From contig CM076663.1 in the NCBI GenBank assembly GCA_038496675.1, positions 18,909,156-18,973,155 on the forward strand: a DNA stretch of 64,000 bases, given 5' to 3'. Below are positions 24,691 to 37,135 of this stretch, piece after piece. The notes beneath the pieces were generated by a model that ran no database searches, was not told the origin of the DNA, and worked only from the letters and a program-made list of their open reading frames with translations. The translations under genes and the position numbers were made by a program. The DNA comes from Rachycentron canadum (lineage: Eukaryota; Chordata; Actinopteri; Carangiformes; Rachycentridae). Position 1 is the stretch's first letter. Every line of letters starts with the position of its first letter.

Positions 24691-26790
24691 GGCTGGAACA
24701 TCACTTTCGGGATCTCAGTATTTTATGATAAATGACACATCTACGAAAAAATTATGTTAGAACTGAAATATACTGTCTGTAGTTGTCAAACTGACTGCAG
24801 TGACAAACACAGGCCAGATCAGCAGTGCCTCATTTGCAGTCAGAACAGACCTGTGTGTGCCTTTAAAGTTGAATGTGTAATCATGCCCCCTCAGAATAAC
24901 TATATTTACATTCCAAGTACACAGCGGCTGGTTGCACGAGGCAGACTAAGGTGACGTAATGACTGCATCAATCCCTAACAGCAGACACTACCTCACTGGA
25001 GGGAAGGCTGCCGGAGAGCTGAGCCTCCGAGGTGCCACGGCTGTGATTTAAACTCTCCTTGCTTTCACTTCAGGACATTTTACACCTTTATTGGCTCGCA
25101 GAAGTATCACTGTTAACCTATTGGAAATAGTTAATTTGCATTCAGCTTTGAAAAGGTTAATTAGCCAGTTTCATTATCAATAACGATTAAAGCATGTGCA
25201 AATGAATTGTATTGTTTTAGCTCGTGTGCATCAATTGTGCAACAAGTATGCAGTTAACCTTTTGTTTTGCTTTAACTAATGCTATGGTCATAGTAGAATT
25301 ATCATTTATGTCTAGGATTATTTATTTATTCTGGCACAACTGCACATCTGAAGAAACAAATAGTTTTGGAGAGAAAGAAACATCAGATTCAAAGTATTAT
25401 TTTGGCTAAAAATTCTAATAATGTTGTGATATGCAAGTTATTTTCATTAAAATAGTAAATAAAAGACTTAAAGACCTCAAAGATTAATTTGCTGTTAATT
25501 TATTTTTGTGGAGAGAATGACAGTGACCCATCTGAAAATGAAAGGTGAGGGTTGTGGTAAAAAGCACCACTTTAAAAGAAAATCAATAAAGCGCAAAGAA
25601 AAGCTGGGTATTAGCGCTGAAGTCGTGTGGTGACTGAGAAGCAGTGCCTGTCTTGCCAAACTGCAGGGTCACCTTGGTGACGGAAGATGGAAAAGTGACC
25701 TTGTGTGTGTGTGTGTGTGTTCGTGTTTCACCATGTGCTTCAGAGAGCTGGTTTATATACCAGTGGATATATGGTTGCTCAGGTCTAACAGCAGTCACTT
25801 TGTCTGGGGTACAGAGGAGCTCTCGGCAGTTTGCGTCACCATGTCTGTCTCTACCTGCATGACTCTACAACACCACCTGAGGTTCCCAGCTGCTGTGGAG
25901 CTGTTAAGGGCTTCAGTCTCCATCTGTGACCTGATCAATTCGCCTGTAGGTGGGAAGGAATTAATGACATCCTTATCACTATTTGACCTCTGTTTGATTG
26001 TATCGCCTCGCACTGACTTTGCAAACTGGGAGCTCGAAATATTACTCTCTGAACTTTGATACCCAGAACTTTAAGGCTGCAACACTGCAGCCTTAACAGG
26101 CCAACAATTAATCTTTAAAACAATACAAACATGTTCATGTGGAAGGAAATTTCTACTACTGCATAGTGCACATGTATGGAATGCAAAAACAACTATGCGT
26201 CTGTGGAGTACGCAGCCGTTTGTGAGTATGGCTGAGGCCTTCCCTTGCTGAGTCACCTAGATGAAACGAATTTAGCTCACTGGAGCTTTAACTCATAAAC
26301 AACTGGCTGCTGATTACTCCTCCAGTTTAAACTCTCCAGATGTTCCAAACCCTGTTGTCGCCTGCGTTTCCTGTGTCTGTAACAGCATGTGCTATTATCA
26401 GACAAGGCAGAACGGCTAAATCAACCAGCGAGACCTGTCCAAGCCTATTTGGCATCAGCTCAGGGACAGCCACCGCAGTTAAGTGGCCACTGTCTTCATT
26501 TACACTCTGCCACATAACTTTCACAGCAATTTGTTCTCGACTTTCCAAATAATTAAAGGCAACATCACTTTTGACGGGTGGTACATTGCGTGTGACGCCG
26601 TGTGTGATGCTGCTATCTAGCTGAAAGTAAGCCTCTCTCTGCTAGCCTTTTATCCAGCCTGATGACTGCTTTGCATTTCAAGGCTGTCCCACATCGCTGC
26701 ATTCATAAACAGACACAGCCGTGAGCAGGAAGAAAAGCAATTTAATTGGTAATCTTTTGCACCCTTGAACCTGATAAAGTGGCTCAACTG

Positions 26791-26810
26791 GTGTGTCTGT
26801 TTGTGTGTGT

Positions 26811-26871
<61 letters not shown>
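26791..26871. repeat. (TG)n microsatellite
   Basis: The pure (TG) run spans 26816-26870 (about 27 units), preceded by imperfect gtgtctg/ttgtgtg units. On the complementary strand it reads as (CA)n and gives spurious His-Thr frames. Confidence 0.98.
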
Positions 26872-26873
<2 letters not shown>

Positions 26874-27412
26874 AGAAGGCGTGGTAAGGGACAAAGTACA
26901 TACATTATAAATATAGATAGAAATAGATGTTGCTGCAGTCACCAAGCAGCTATTAAGTAATACAATTAAGTTGGACTCCCTGATGTCTGATGGCTCTTTT
27001 CAAAGTTTGTTTTGCACAGAAAAAGAAAGCGGACTGTGCTGCGTTCATCTCAGTATAGAACCTATCAGGTCTGACAGAATGGTGTGTGAAACCATAAAAG
27101 TAATAGCACTACAGGGGACGAGGTGGGGTCTCCCTAGTGATGCTCTCTTACTATGTGGAGCAAGAAGAGTTTGTTCTCTCCATCTCATACAGTCATTACA
27201 GTATTAAATTGTCAAAAAAAAAGCTTTTAAGGGATCAAGGATGACTACATTGCAGTGCCACTTGCCTCACTGAGATTCTTAGGTGGGTGGAGAGGGGACG
27301 GTTTGTTCTACCACTGTAAGCAAACCACATCAGCAACCACCTGTTTTCACAAAGCTGTGGCAATGAATCAGAAATTCTGATCAATCACGTTAATTTAATT
27401 GCTGATTCAACA

Positions 27413-27820
27413 TTAAAGGTCCCATATAGTCTAAAGGCAGACCTCGAGGTCTTCTTTCTTTGATTATAAATCAGGTCTATAATTAATACAGTGAAAGTAT
27501 CAAAGGTCTCAGTCCACAGAGAAATGCTCACAGCCTGTTTTCAGACACTGAGCCTTAAAACCGTCCGTCAGGACTTCTGGACCAGAAGACACTCAGAAAA
27601 CACTCAACCAATCAGAAGAGAGGCTCAGATCCTCTCTTCTGATTGGCTGACTGACCTGTTGTTACTAGAGCTGCAGATAGAAGCCTGAGAGAGGAGATAG
27701 AAAACTACACTGTGAAGGTTTTTGGTTCTTTAATCCACAAATTTATCTTCTTAGGGATGTCAACACTCACAAAAAAAATAAAATAAAACGCTGGAAAAGT
27801 GTAAAATATGGGACCTTTAA
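27413..27820. mobile_element. Small inverted-repeat element (MITE-like) with TTAA ends
   Basis: The termini are perfect 15-bp inverted repeats: ttaaaggtcccatat at 27413-27427 and atatgggacctttaa at 27806-27820. Each begins or ends with TTAA, which could be the TTAA target duplication of a piggyBac-type insertion. The 408-bp element has no transposase frame. Its interior carries a perfect 16-bp stem (27608-27623 and 27631-27646) with a 7-nt loop. The sequence resembles an abundant teleost repeat whose ends read 'ttaaaggtcccatatt' (recalled). It stops 51 bp downstream of the donor of the exon at 27872-27957. Confidence 0.85.
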
Positions 27821-27871
27821 AATATGTTGTCATCATAAATTTTAAGTTCAGGTGTAATAAATTTCTCCTAC

Positions 27872-27957
27872 CATGTTCTCCACTCGAAGTTCATAAGGCA
27901 TGGGGTTGTACACCATGAGCTGCACTTCACAAACATCCCCTTGAACCCACTGGAAGT
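27872..27957 (-). CDS. trappc9: trappc9 exon (window exon 10)
   Basis: A short exon, 86 nt, with two bases completing the Asp codon and then 28 whole codons, so it ends in phase 0. The acceptor is tttttttccctag and the donor GTAGGA. It encodes FQWVQGDVCEVQLMVYNPMP followed by YELRVENM, a conserved pair of beta-strands of an Ig-like domain. It begins with Phe and carries only internal Mets, so simple open-frame scanning overlooks it. An inverted-repeat transposable element ends only 51 bp downstream of its donor. Confidence 0.95.
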
Positions 27958-30900
27958 CTAGGGAAAAAAAGACATGAATACATTAGAATAAGACGTCAGT
28001 GGTATTAAAACCCATTTGTAATTAATGAGCAGAGGGAAATACACCATTAGACTACACGGCTGTAAAAGAGCAAAGGCGTCGTCAGTGATAGATGAAGTAA
28101 ATAAAAAAATAAATCAGTCCTTCAGATAAATTTTTTAAAGTGATTAAAGTTTTAAAGTGAATAATCACTGAATAAAATCATCCAGTTTACGCTTCAGTTA
28201 AAGTGCACATGACTTCTTTCAAGAAACAGTTGGAGAACTGAAGAGTCAGGTGTGGAGATTGATGCCACTCTCATCTGTACAGCTGACACCCATCTTAGTT
28301 TAGGTTAGCTAGTCTGATCCTGTCAGGTAACAAAATCCACCTACTGGCACCTTTAAAGCTCAATTATTAACCTGTTATATACTCATTTAATCTGAAAGGG
28401 CAAAAGTGAAAAGGCTGTGGTTTTAAAGTTATATGCCAAACAATCTCTTTCATTTCCAGTGAAGTTGTGTTGATTTGGACCATAAACACAATAAAATATC
28501 AGTAGGATTTTATTACTCTGGAGGGTTCTCACAGCACCAATTATTTTATCTTTCATGGTGACAATCAAAAGGTAAACAGGAGAGAGAAATAGAAAGTAAT
28601 CTCCTGGGAATGTGACGGCCGACACACTGCCCCTCAGATTCTGTTCAGATTATGTCGTTTTACTGTCAACTTCTTTGCCACATGATGCAACATTTTTTTT
28701 TAGCTGGAACGTTCTGTGTTAGCATCCCTGCTGTGTCAGTGGAGCAGCCTCATTCAAATCAATGCTAAAACTCAAGTTCTTTGTGGCTGAATGAGAACAA
28801 ATCCCCGCAGCCACATTCAAAATTCTTATGGAAAACTTCTCTCTAAAGACTGTAGGCCATTACAGCACCATGTTAATGCCCATGGTTTTGCAAATATTAT
28901 ATGGGCGTGATGTTATGGGTGAGATAAGACCTCCAATGGGTCATTGTTAGCTCACAGAATGAAAATGACTGAACTGCCAGCAGGAACAATGACATCAAAT
29001 TATGTTAGGACCTAATTAAATGGACTGCAGAGAAACGTAAACTGTAAAAAGCAGCTTAGCGTTGTATTATGGGTGCTGTATTCTAGGAGATTTCATAAAC
29101 ATTTAGTACACAGCGAAAACCTGCAGTCATTGACTCCTGAAAGAAACAAAGTTGGATTTTAGCCTCGACTTACTCACAGCCTAGTCTTACTTTTAGAAAA
29201 AAAAAAAAAAAACATATGAGAAGATTCCAGCTCTGCATTGCAGGATCCATTATTCCTGAATGAGATGTTGAAAGGTTTTGTTAGATAGAGAAGCTACTTT
29301 AGTCCCACAGTAGCTATACCCATCTCCATTTTGAAATGTAACACATTCTAGTCCATTTAGAGAGTCCTTTGCTCTAAATAGACTTGCAAAGGAGGGCCTG
29401 AAAATCCTAGCTCAGAACCTGGCAGGAAAAGGGATTTATGGAAGGCAAACTGCAGCCATGCACCCTGGGAAATTAAGTCAGTCAAAAGAAAGATATCTAT
29501 AATGCGAATGTCTGGAAAACCCACACAACCTCAGGTCTGGCTCACAGGCATGCTCTCATACCCGGCCAATTAAGTGTGAAATACACCTCAGAAAATAGAA
29601 AAACAAATTGGATTGCTGCCATCTTATTTGTGTTGCCTCAGTACTAACTCCTCAAGTGGCCATTGAGATTCAACACAGAGCTCCAAAGGCTTCAGCTTTT
29701 TGAAACCTCATTGTACAAAGCAATAATTAATGTTTTGAGTCACTGCGTGGCGGCGTGGGTTGGTTAAACATTGCCCATGTTTGTACTTGGCTCCTTAAAG
29801 GGCAAATTATTTTGTCAATTTGTCCCTGATGTCCTGTGACAGTGTCAACATGACCAAAGACAAAACTCAAAGACGTTTACCGCTGTTACTGCTTCCTACC
29901 GAGAAATATTCTGCAAAACCATCAGCAGTCTTTCATACTGAATAATACATGCACACTATGCCTGGGCATTAGAGCAAAAATCATGCATGTGAAATGAAGC
30001 AACCCCAGAGCAGGAGCACGTAACCAAAGCTGTCATTAGAGCCTCAGATGGAGACACATTTCTTGAGGAAATTGTATTAATACTCAAAATCTGAGAATTT
30101 TAACAGCCCAAACAAAAAACACACAACAAACCAATGAACACTTAATCAGTATGACAAGCGTGAGATGTCAAGGTGTTACAGAGCACTGAGACATTTATTA
30201 TAAGTATATTCTTGGCCTTGGAAATAGTAAGTTGGCAAAATAATAGACACCATCCACTGAAGAAGACTGTGAGACGTAATTTAAGAACAGCAAAAAATCA
30301 AAACATAACCCCTGAGTCAACATTATTTAAGTAGAGAAAGAGATCATCCAAAGCAGAAAGCAATAAATACATTATAATGTACAGGTAGTGAACAACTTAA
30401 CTGACATGGGGAGGCATCAGCAGCTGAAAGCATCAATTTGCTTCGTAATGTTTCATGGAGCGAGTCTGAATATGTCTGTGGAGCAGACCTTCACCAAAGC
30501 CAAACATCATACACCAGGCTTCAGATTTAAAAAAAATCTAATTCACAGTAAATGATCTGGATGTGCCCCAAAATTGAATGGGCTCTTCCCCGGCCCATAT
30601 CCCATCCCTCCACTAAGTTCTTTCCAAATCGATTCAGTACTTTTTCCGTAATCCTGCTACAAAATAAACAAGCCAGGAACCGGACATGGGTTAAAACATA
30701 AGCACATTAGTGGAGACAAAAAAAAATTGCAGTGTGCACTGCCTTAAGTAGCTTCAGACACTGTGTCGATGTGGGTGTGCTGCTTCAGAATGACAAATGA
30801 TTCAGAAAGTCCAGGTTAGGTTAAGTACTCAATTTATGGGTCACAACTCACACAGTGCCAAAATGTTGCACATCTAGCACAGTGACAAGTCATTTATGCT

Positions 30901-32499
30901 CCATCTCAACAATCAGAGAGTAAACAAATGGGCCTTACCAGGTGAAACTGCACTGGTCCAGGTTAAAGGTTTTACCAGACAACACCAGAGTTCTGTTTGT
31001 TTTCAGTTTTCAAATGCATCTCTACATCGATGGGGAGATGGGGACAGTTTCTGGCACTCTATTGAAGCGACCTATAGTGGCGTACTGCTTTGTCCCTGAC
31101 TTTCAAGCTGACCATGGATGCAGCATAGAAAATGGACACTAGACTCTGGTTTTGAATAAAAATTGCTTGCACGTCAACCTAAAGCGTTTTCTCGCTTTTC
31201 ACGCTGTACAGGCCCATTAGTTTTTCTCTCCTTGGCCCTGCCCACTCGGCCTTGCTAGGCACATAAAATTTACATCAGGTTGACGTCATGCATGTAAAAA
31301 TAGCTTTTCTATTTTCTCTCTGGAAGAGTTTTGCAAATTAACCATCATGGTTTAAAAATGTATAAAGCAGAGTCATAATAATTCCTGGTGTATTATCAAC
31401 AGTTGCACAGACACCAGATGAGATTGTCTATACCAATACCATGATTAGCCACTGGGGCAAATTGGCAGGCTTCCTATGATTGGAAACTTTGGCCAAGAGA
31501 AACATTCGTCCACAGGTATTACAGACCCCTGTCAGAGGACAGACTATGTGGTAACAGATCAGAAGTGGAAATCCAGATACTGTGGTCTCTGGATGAAGAC
31601 ACTGATTTATCTTTTTGTCTTCAATCCATTTTTTTAACAACCGAATCCCACTTGGTTGGACTGCAGTCAGTTGACTTGGCAAGTCAAGATCATTGCACTG
31701 TTTGTCTGAAATCTCTGTAAGCTTAGAATCACTGCCCTGCTACACTGGTCTGAAAATGGGGGAACGTGTACAAAAAAAGCCAGAATCCCAAACTGCTAAC
31801 ACCCCCAAGCACCCTTAAAGCTGGAAGTCAGCACTTTAAACTCATAGTTATTGTTTTATTTCAGGTTCAACATGTTGGAGTATAGAGCCAAAACAACAGA
31901 ATAAGTCAGTGTCCAAACACTTTCAGACTTCACTGTGTCTCAGTTTCCCCACTAAGGACTGGATGAAATAAAATTCTCCTCCCTGTATGTCCATATACCA
32001 ATGTAATAGATAGCCCATCATCCACATCAAAGTGAATGAATAGCTGCAGACTAGACAGTTCTTAAAACTGAGTCTCAGAGCAATTATAGGGAACAATCTC
32101 CCATTAGAGAACCCCTTGTTTATGGCTGAACATCAATCTGATTCATAGAATGTGACTTAAAGAGCAAGAAAACACACAGATATTTTCCCTGAGCCAACCA
32201 CAGAATACTAAAGACTTTGGTTCCCCATCAGAAAAATGAATGAGTGGGAAGTGACATTTACTCAAAGGCTGTAAAGGTTCACAGCTGTGGCACATATCGG
32301 AGCATAATGAAGTCCTCAAGAATATCCCTACTGTGCACATTTTACTGGTGACAAGGCAAGTCCCAAACTGTCTTTATTGTGGTTCAAAATTCAAAGTTGT
32401 GATAGGACATTAAAAAGGGAAATAAAAGCCTATAATAAATGTCTTTTTCTCGATATCCTGGCTCCACCTGGTTACATGTAAAAATGCATGTTATTGTGC

Positions 32500-32660
32500 A
32501 GAGTTCATGCACTGCTCCAAGGGGAGGTCACTCATCTTCCCAAACTGAAACTAGCTTTAAAAAGAAGCTAAAAACTGCTCTGTTCTCCACTGCCTTCATT
32601 GAATCATTTCAATGCACTTTAATTAGACATTACTCCTATTATAATCAGCATTTTTGTACC
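32500..32660 (+). mobile_element. Possible LINE ORF2 3' remnant
   Basis: A plus-strand frame here reads TSFKKKLKTALFSTAF followed by a short tail. This resembles the FK-RLKTHLF-type C-terminus common to L2/Rex-like reverse transcriptase proteins. No reverse transcriptase motifs are present, so the copy would be a severely 5'-truncated insertion. The assignment rests on one short motif. Confidence 0.3.
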
Positions 32661-34493
32661 GTTTTACCTATAGCTTTTATGCTTCTTTTATTTATGTTAA
32701 GCACACATGCTTTACAAATAAATTTGCCTACTTTGCCCATTAAAACACCCATAATCAATTTTTTCTTATGCTACAAGTTACTAAAACAACAATATGGACA
32801 ACCATGATGGGGGTGATGATGCTGCAAAATTTCTTGTCTAATACAGGGCCAGAATCACCAATATATATTATATATATAATATATTTCATGTAGGGGAGAG
32901 CAGTGTGTCACAATTTATGAGTTTTATTCATTATCAATAGGCTAAGTCTTAATACATTTAAGTGACAAATAATTGATTTGCTAAGAATCTGCCCAGCCCT
33001 AAATAACATTTCAGTAATAAAATAATGAACCATCCCCAAATTAAGGGAATCATATTTTTGTAATTTTTGTTGTAGTAGGAGATAAATGGTGAACAAGGCC
33101 TAACATGGTTCATCCAACAGGCTCTGTTATAATATTCTGCAAAAAAAAAAAAAAAAAAGAAGAAGCAGTTTTCCAATGCTAAGAAGACACAAATCCATTA
33201 AAGGCTTTACTTTTTAGTCAGACTCAAACGACCAAAACAAACACCAGTGTTTAAAGTATAGATATATTTTAAAGAAGTGCTGTGACAGTGGCACATTATT
33301 AGATTAGACACCTGGGTGACTATTTTAAAAGTGGCTTCAGGATTTGTCTCAAAACCAACACTCAATATCAGTTTTCAGTAGTTGCACAACTTGTATTCAT
33401 GTACCTTTACATTAATTGTTTTATGCCTTAGACTGGGCATCGATTTCACCACTACACTTTGATATAAAAAAAAAATACCCTCATAAAGAAAGATGTAAAC
33501 TTGTGCTTCAAAGACCCAGGGATGGATCTCAAAGGGCTTCAAAGGACTGAGAGATGAAGGGGGCCCGGCATGATGTCCCTGACTCAGCGTTGGCAACATG
33601 TTGCTGTTGATGTCTACAACCTGAGGACAGACACAGCCAATGGACTGCCACGCTCACTCTCTCACTGTGGCTCAAATGCAATATTAAATTGGACTTTGTT
33701 TGATGACTTTGCGTTGGGGATTTCATAAACCTCTGAAATGGATTCACTCCAGACTCAGCGCAAACAAGATGTAGTTTTTCATACAGCAGATTTCCAGTCA
33801 GGAGGGCAGTGATTGATTCCAGCCTAGCCTTGAGCCTGTTGCTGCTGCTTACATACCAAGTGATGAATATGCTGTATGTTTCTTAGGCGGTCAGGGTATT
33901 CATAAGAGGCAGTCATTAATTCAACACTGGACCAGTTAAGGTTGGCTTTGTTTACAAGGACACCATGACAGGAGTGCAGGCAAGCAATTTAATTTATTTA
34001 TTTGTTTGTTTTGCTTTTTGTGCCGCTGACTTGTTTGTCTGTGGATGAACAAATCACAGTCAGTGTGCTGAGAAACTACAGAAACTGATAAGTTTATTAA
34101 ATATTAGCCATATTCATCATAATAAGGTGCATTACATATAGTAATTCAAGGAAAAGCAAAAAGATATTGACTGTTTTACACCTGAGCTAATGTAAAGGAA
34201 GAGGAATGCTTCATAGATGAAACAGGGTTTACATTCTCACAATGACTTTAAATTTGTAACATACAAACATTTGTATCCCTAACTGGAATTATCATGTCAT
34301 GGTTGTTTGCTTCCACCAATCTGCCAAGCTGCAGGAAATATAGTCATAACCTCCCCTTACTGAGTGAAAGTGTTGAATAAGTTTTTTTTATGTTTTTGCC
34401 GGATAATATGATGTCACAGAGAAGGTGACCATTGACCAAAAATGAAATATCATCACTTCATCATTTTAGCCTATTAGATATTTGTGTGAAATT

Positions 34494-34800
34494 ATGTCAG
34501 AATTATGTCAAAAATGTGTTGTGTGCCGGCACAGTAACCTTTGACCTTTGACAAAGTTCATCCTCGAGTCCAAAAGGACATTTGTGCCAAAGTGGAAGGA
34601 ATTAACTTGAGTAGTTCACAAGTCTTCACGCTCACAAGGCCAGAGCGGCGTTTTGACCCAATGTCAAAAGTCACTGACTGTGTACAAGTCAATGTTTGTG
34701 CCAAATTTAAAGGAATTCTCTCCCAGCGTTACGGCAATGTCGCGTTCACAAGGATGTGACAAGCCAAAAACATAATACCTCTGGCCACAGCTGGCTGGTC
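34494..34800 (+). repeat. Dispersed repeat (fuller copy of the family at 23480-23570)
   Basis: It contains internally repeated words: cctttgacctttgaca, ttgtgccaaa twice, cgttcacaaggatgtgac, and a right part ending ataatacctctggccacagctgg. This matches a very common teleost interspersed repeat that ends in similar 'cctc-ggccac-gctg' words. The long open frame at 34541-34759 is a consequence of the repeat and has no recognisable protein. Confidence 0.65.
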
Positions 34801-35271
34801 ACTGGTGAACGAGCATTATGTGCATGTGTATACAAGTAGTTCTCACCAGTAAAGACGACAAATACAACCCCCCTTCCCCACCCATCCACATTCAAGTGGA
34901 AAATTTAAAACATTTTACATTTGAATTTTAATAACTAAAATCAAATATACTTCCAGCTTTTGAAAACTGCTGATGTACAGTAATTGCAGGCATATCATTA
35001 GAGGAATGACAGCAGCTGGCCATTACCTTTCAGCTATAATTCATGTAAAATTGTAATATTAATTGTGCACTCATGCAGTTTGACATGTCAACAAAAATAA
35101 GCCTGGAGAGGAGAGACTGCACTCACTGGAGTCATCTCCATATGGAATCAGTCATGTCTGCCATGAATGGACATTATCAAGATCAATGAAAAGGGAACTG
35201 GAACATTTCCAAGAGCACAGACAGTCCTGCTAACAGTCTGTGAAGATTCTTAGTCATCCAGGTCAGGGTAT

Positions 35272-35404
35272 CTCTCAGGGCTTTACAAAGGCAAATGAAC
35301 TTGCTTCACCTCCCATCCAAAAGGCTGATCAGATGATCCAGTTTGGATGAAACATCCCCAACATCCCTCAAGCAAGTCCAGTTGACTTTGTAAAGCTCTG
35401 AGAT
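35272..35404. repeat. Foldback (imperfect inverted) repeat
   Basis: The left arm ctctcagggctttacaaagg (35272 onward, extending to about 35308) is mirrored by the right arm 35368-35404, which ends gactttgtaaagctctgaga. A second nested pair, catccaaa (35314-35321) and tttggatg (35342-35349), continues the fold. The sequence resembles a known type of fish interspersed repeat. No transposase frame is present. Confidence 0.65.
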
Positions 35405-35922
35405 CCTGCTGAAAGTGACGTAAGACGAAAAGCCACTGAGTTTTAAAATGAAGTAATGATAAAATCCTACTGACTTGACCCCAATCTAACCTAACCTGAT
35501 ACAGAGAAAAGATGCTTGTCTGAACGGAGAATATTTTCATTTTAAAAGGCCATTTTATAATGAAAATGTAATAGCGTGGCAGTAGCCTGAAGTGGCTGCA
35601 GTACAGGACTTATATCTATAGGTTCTCGACTTCTGAGGAAGGTTAACAAGATCATGGACGTTCGTATCTTGGTTTCTGCCTCGGTTTCATTACACCCCTA
35701 CTTTAAAGAGCTGTGAAGTGGGAGAAGGTTCATTTTCACATAATAACATCTTCTGGATTGAATATGTACAAAAGATGGACAAGTACATTAGAAAATGTCT
35801 CTTTAAAATTAAATGAAATCAAATGCACAAGCCTGTGTACATAAAACATACCAATTACTTAAGTGCACTAATTGAATAGATGTAGCACTTAGTACTTACC
35901 AAGGTCTCCTACTACATTGAAC

Positions 35923-35975
35923 TTGTAAGTCGCGTCGGATAAAAGCTTCTGCCAAATTAGTCAATGTAAAGGTAA
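35923..35975 (+). mobile_element. Retroposon 3' tail fragment
   Basis: The stretch taagtcgcgtcggataaaag followed by cttctgccaaattag resembles the conserved 3' tail (taagtcgctttggataaaag, cgtctgc-aaatga) shared by many teleost LINE/SINE pairs. Only the tail is recognisable; the 5' limit is unclear. Confidence 0.5.
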
Positions 35976-36946
35976 CTGTTAACTAAACAACTCCCAAGAG
36001 GCATTTTGTTAAGAGTGATGTTAAAATGTTAAAATTGTGACACATGTACCACTAAAAGCAGGTCAAGATCACTGCTGAGAATTAATAAAGAATTAACAAA
36101 GAACCTTCATCTTACCCACATTTAGTGCAAATTAGTCAATTTTAGATGAACTTACAGCCAGCACTGTTTTTACAACTGCAACTAAAGAAGCATTTTGAAA
36201 ATTCTCTGATTGATGCCTTTTGGATTCTTCCATAACATCCAGTAAATCCATGGAACTGTTACATTGTCCAAGAGACTTTGAAGAGATTGTTAAAGAAAAG
36301 CTTGTAATGGAGTCAGAGGGAAAAATATTTTCTGAATCAAAAAGGGCTCTAAGTCCTGCGTGTTTCATAGCTGATGTGGATTTAAAAATAATGTTGACAG
36401 TACAGTGCAGTTGCAATAAAATCATTAATTTCAAAACTTTCTGACACAATAGTCCTTCATCTTAAGCGGCATTAACCATTAGGCTTGTGCTGATGGACAA
36501 TGATGTTTGTGATTGACAATCATCATTAGCCTATATCTAATTCCTTTTCCAGTGAAAAGATAATATTTGGCTCATTCTTGTTATTATTATTTGTAGCACT
36601 AAACCAATATCAAACAAAATTTTATAGTTTCACGGCAGTATCCCCAGCATATAACCAACACTTGCGACACAGATGCGTTGTGAGTAGGTGCAGGGATGTG
36701 GTTAAACAGAGAAGAGGAGAGTGATGATCAATAGACAGACAGAACAGCTACCTGCTGCCTTTCCTGGTTGTAAACAGAACTTTCAGCAGTAACACAAGAG
36801 TGAAGGAACAGTCAACAACACAGAGCTATTTCTATGCACCTCCCTCACACACTGACAGTGCACATTGTGATTGCTCTGATTATTAAATGTGAGCAATTAA
36901 TGCTTTATTTGTGCTGATGACTGTTTAGTTTAGCTTAGTTTCGTTT

Positions 36947-37135
36947 GGCGGCAGCTGTGGCTCAGGAAGTTGAATGGGTCATTCACTAATAAGAGGGTCT
37001 GTGGTTCAATCTCTAGATCCTCTTATCTGCCTGTTCAACTGTCCTTGGATCCAGATGTGCCGTTGGTGTTTTTGCGTGTGTGATAGAGATACACCATGTA
37101 TATAGCAAGCACTGTGTGAATTAATACTAGAGAAC
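36947..37135 (+). mobile_element. tRNA-derived SINE (family 1)
   Basis: The head ggcggcagctgtggctcagg carries an A-box-like tggctcaggaa (36958-36968), and a B-box ggttcaatctc lies at 37003-37013. The tail tatagcaagcactgtgtgaa is reminiscent of the 'aagcgctttgagtg' tail of the common fish SINE of this type. It is related to the copy at 13086-13250. It lies about 170 bp upstream, on the plus strand, of the exon at 37306-37451. Confidence 0.75.

Larger units (their letters stand above)
23093..27871 (-). other. trappc9 intron between window exons 10 and 11 (4.8 kb)
   Basis: It holds a fragment of a dispersed repeat (23480-23570), the 10-bp-period minisatellite (24398-24690), a short (GT)n at about 25702-25721, a long (TG)n tract (26791-26871) and an inverted-repeat element (27413-27820). 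The stretch 26327-26552 is open on both strands but neither product is recognisable. Confidence 0.85.

Noticed and set aside
26327..26552. Overlapping open frames of about 70 codons on both strands
   Set aside because: Neither product is recognisable, neither matches trappc9, and there are no splice or start signals to support a nested gene.
26650..26905. His-Thr-rich frames on the minus strand
   Set aside because: They are translations of the (CA)n strand of a microsatellite.
32439..32807. 122-codon plus-strand frame as a real gene
   Set aside because: Only a short LINE-like motif is recognisable, the rest is low-complexity; treated as a possible retroelement remnant.
36478..36535. Possible inverted repeat taggct ... 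agccta with gatg/catc words
   Set aside because: Only six outer bases pair perfectly and the inner part needs several gaps; not convincing by eye.
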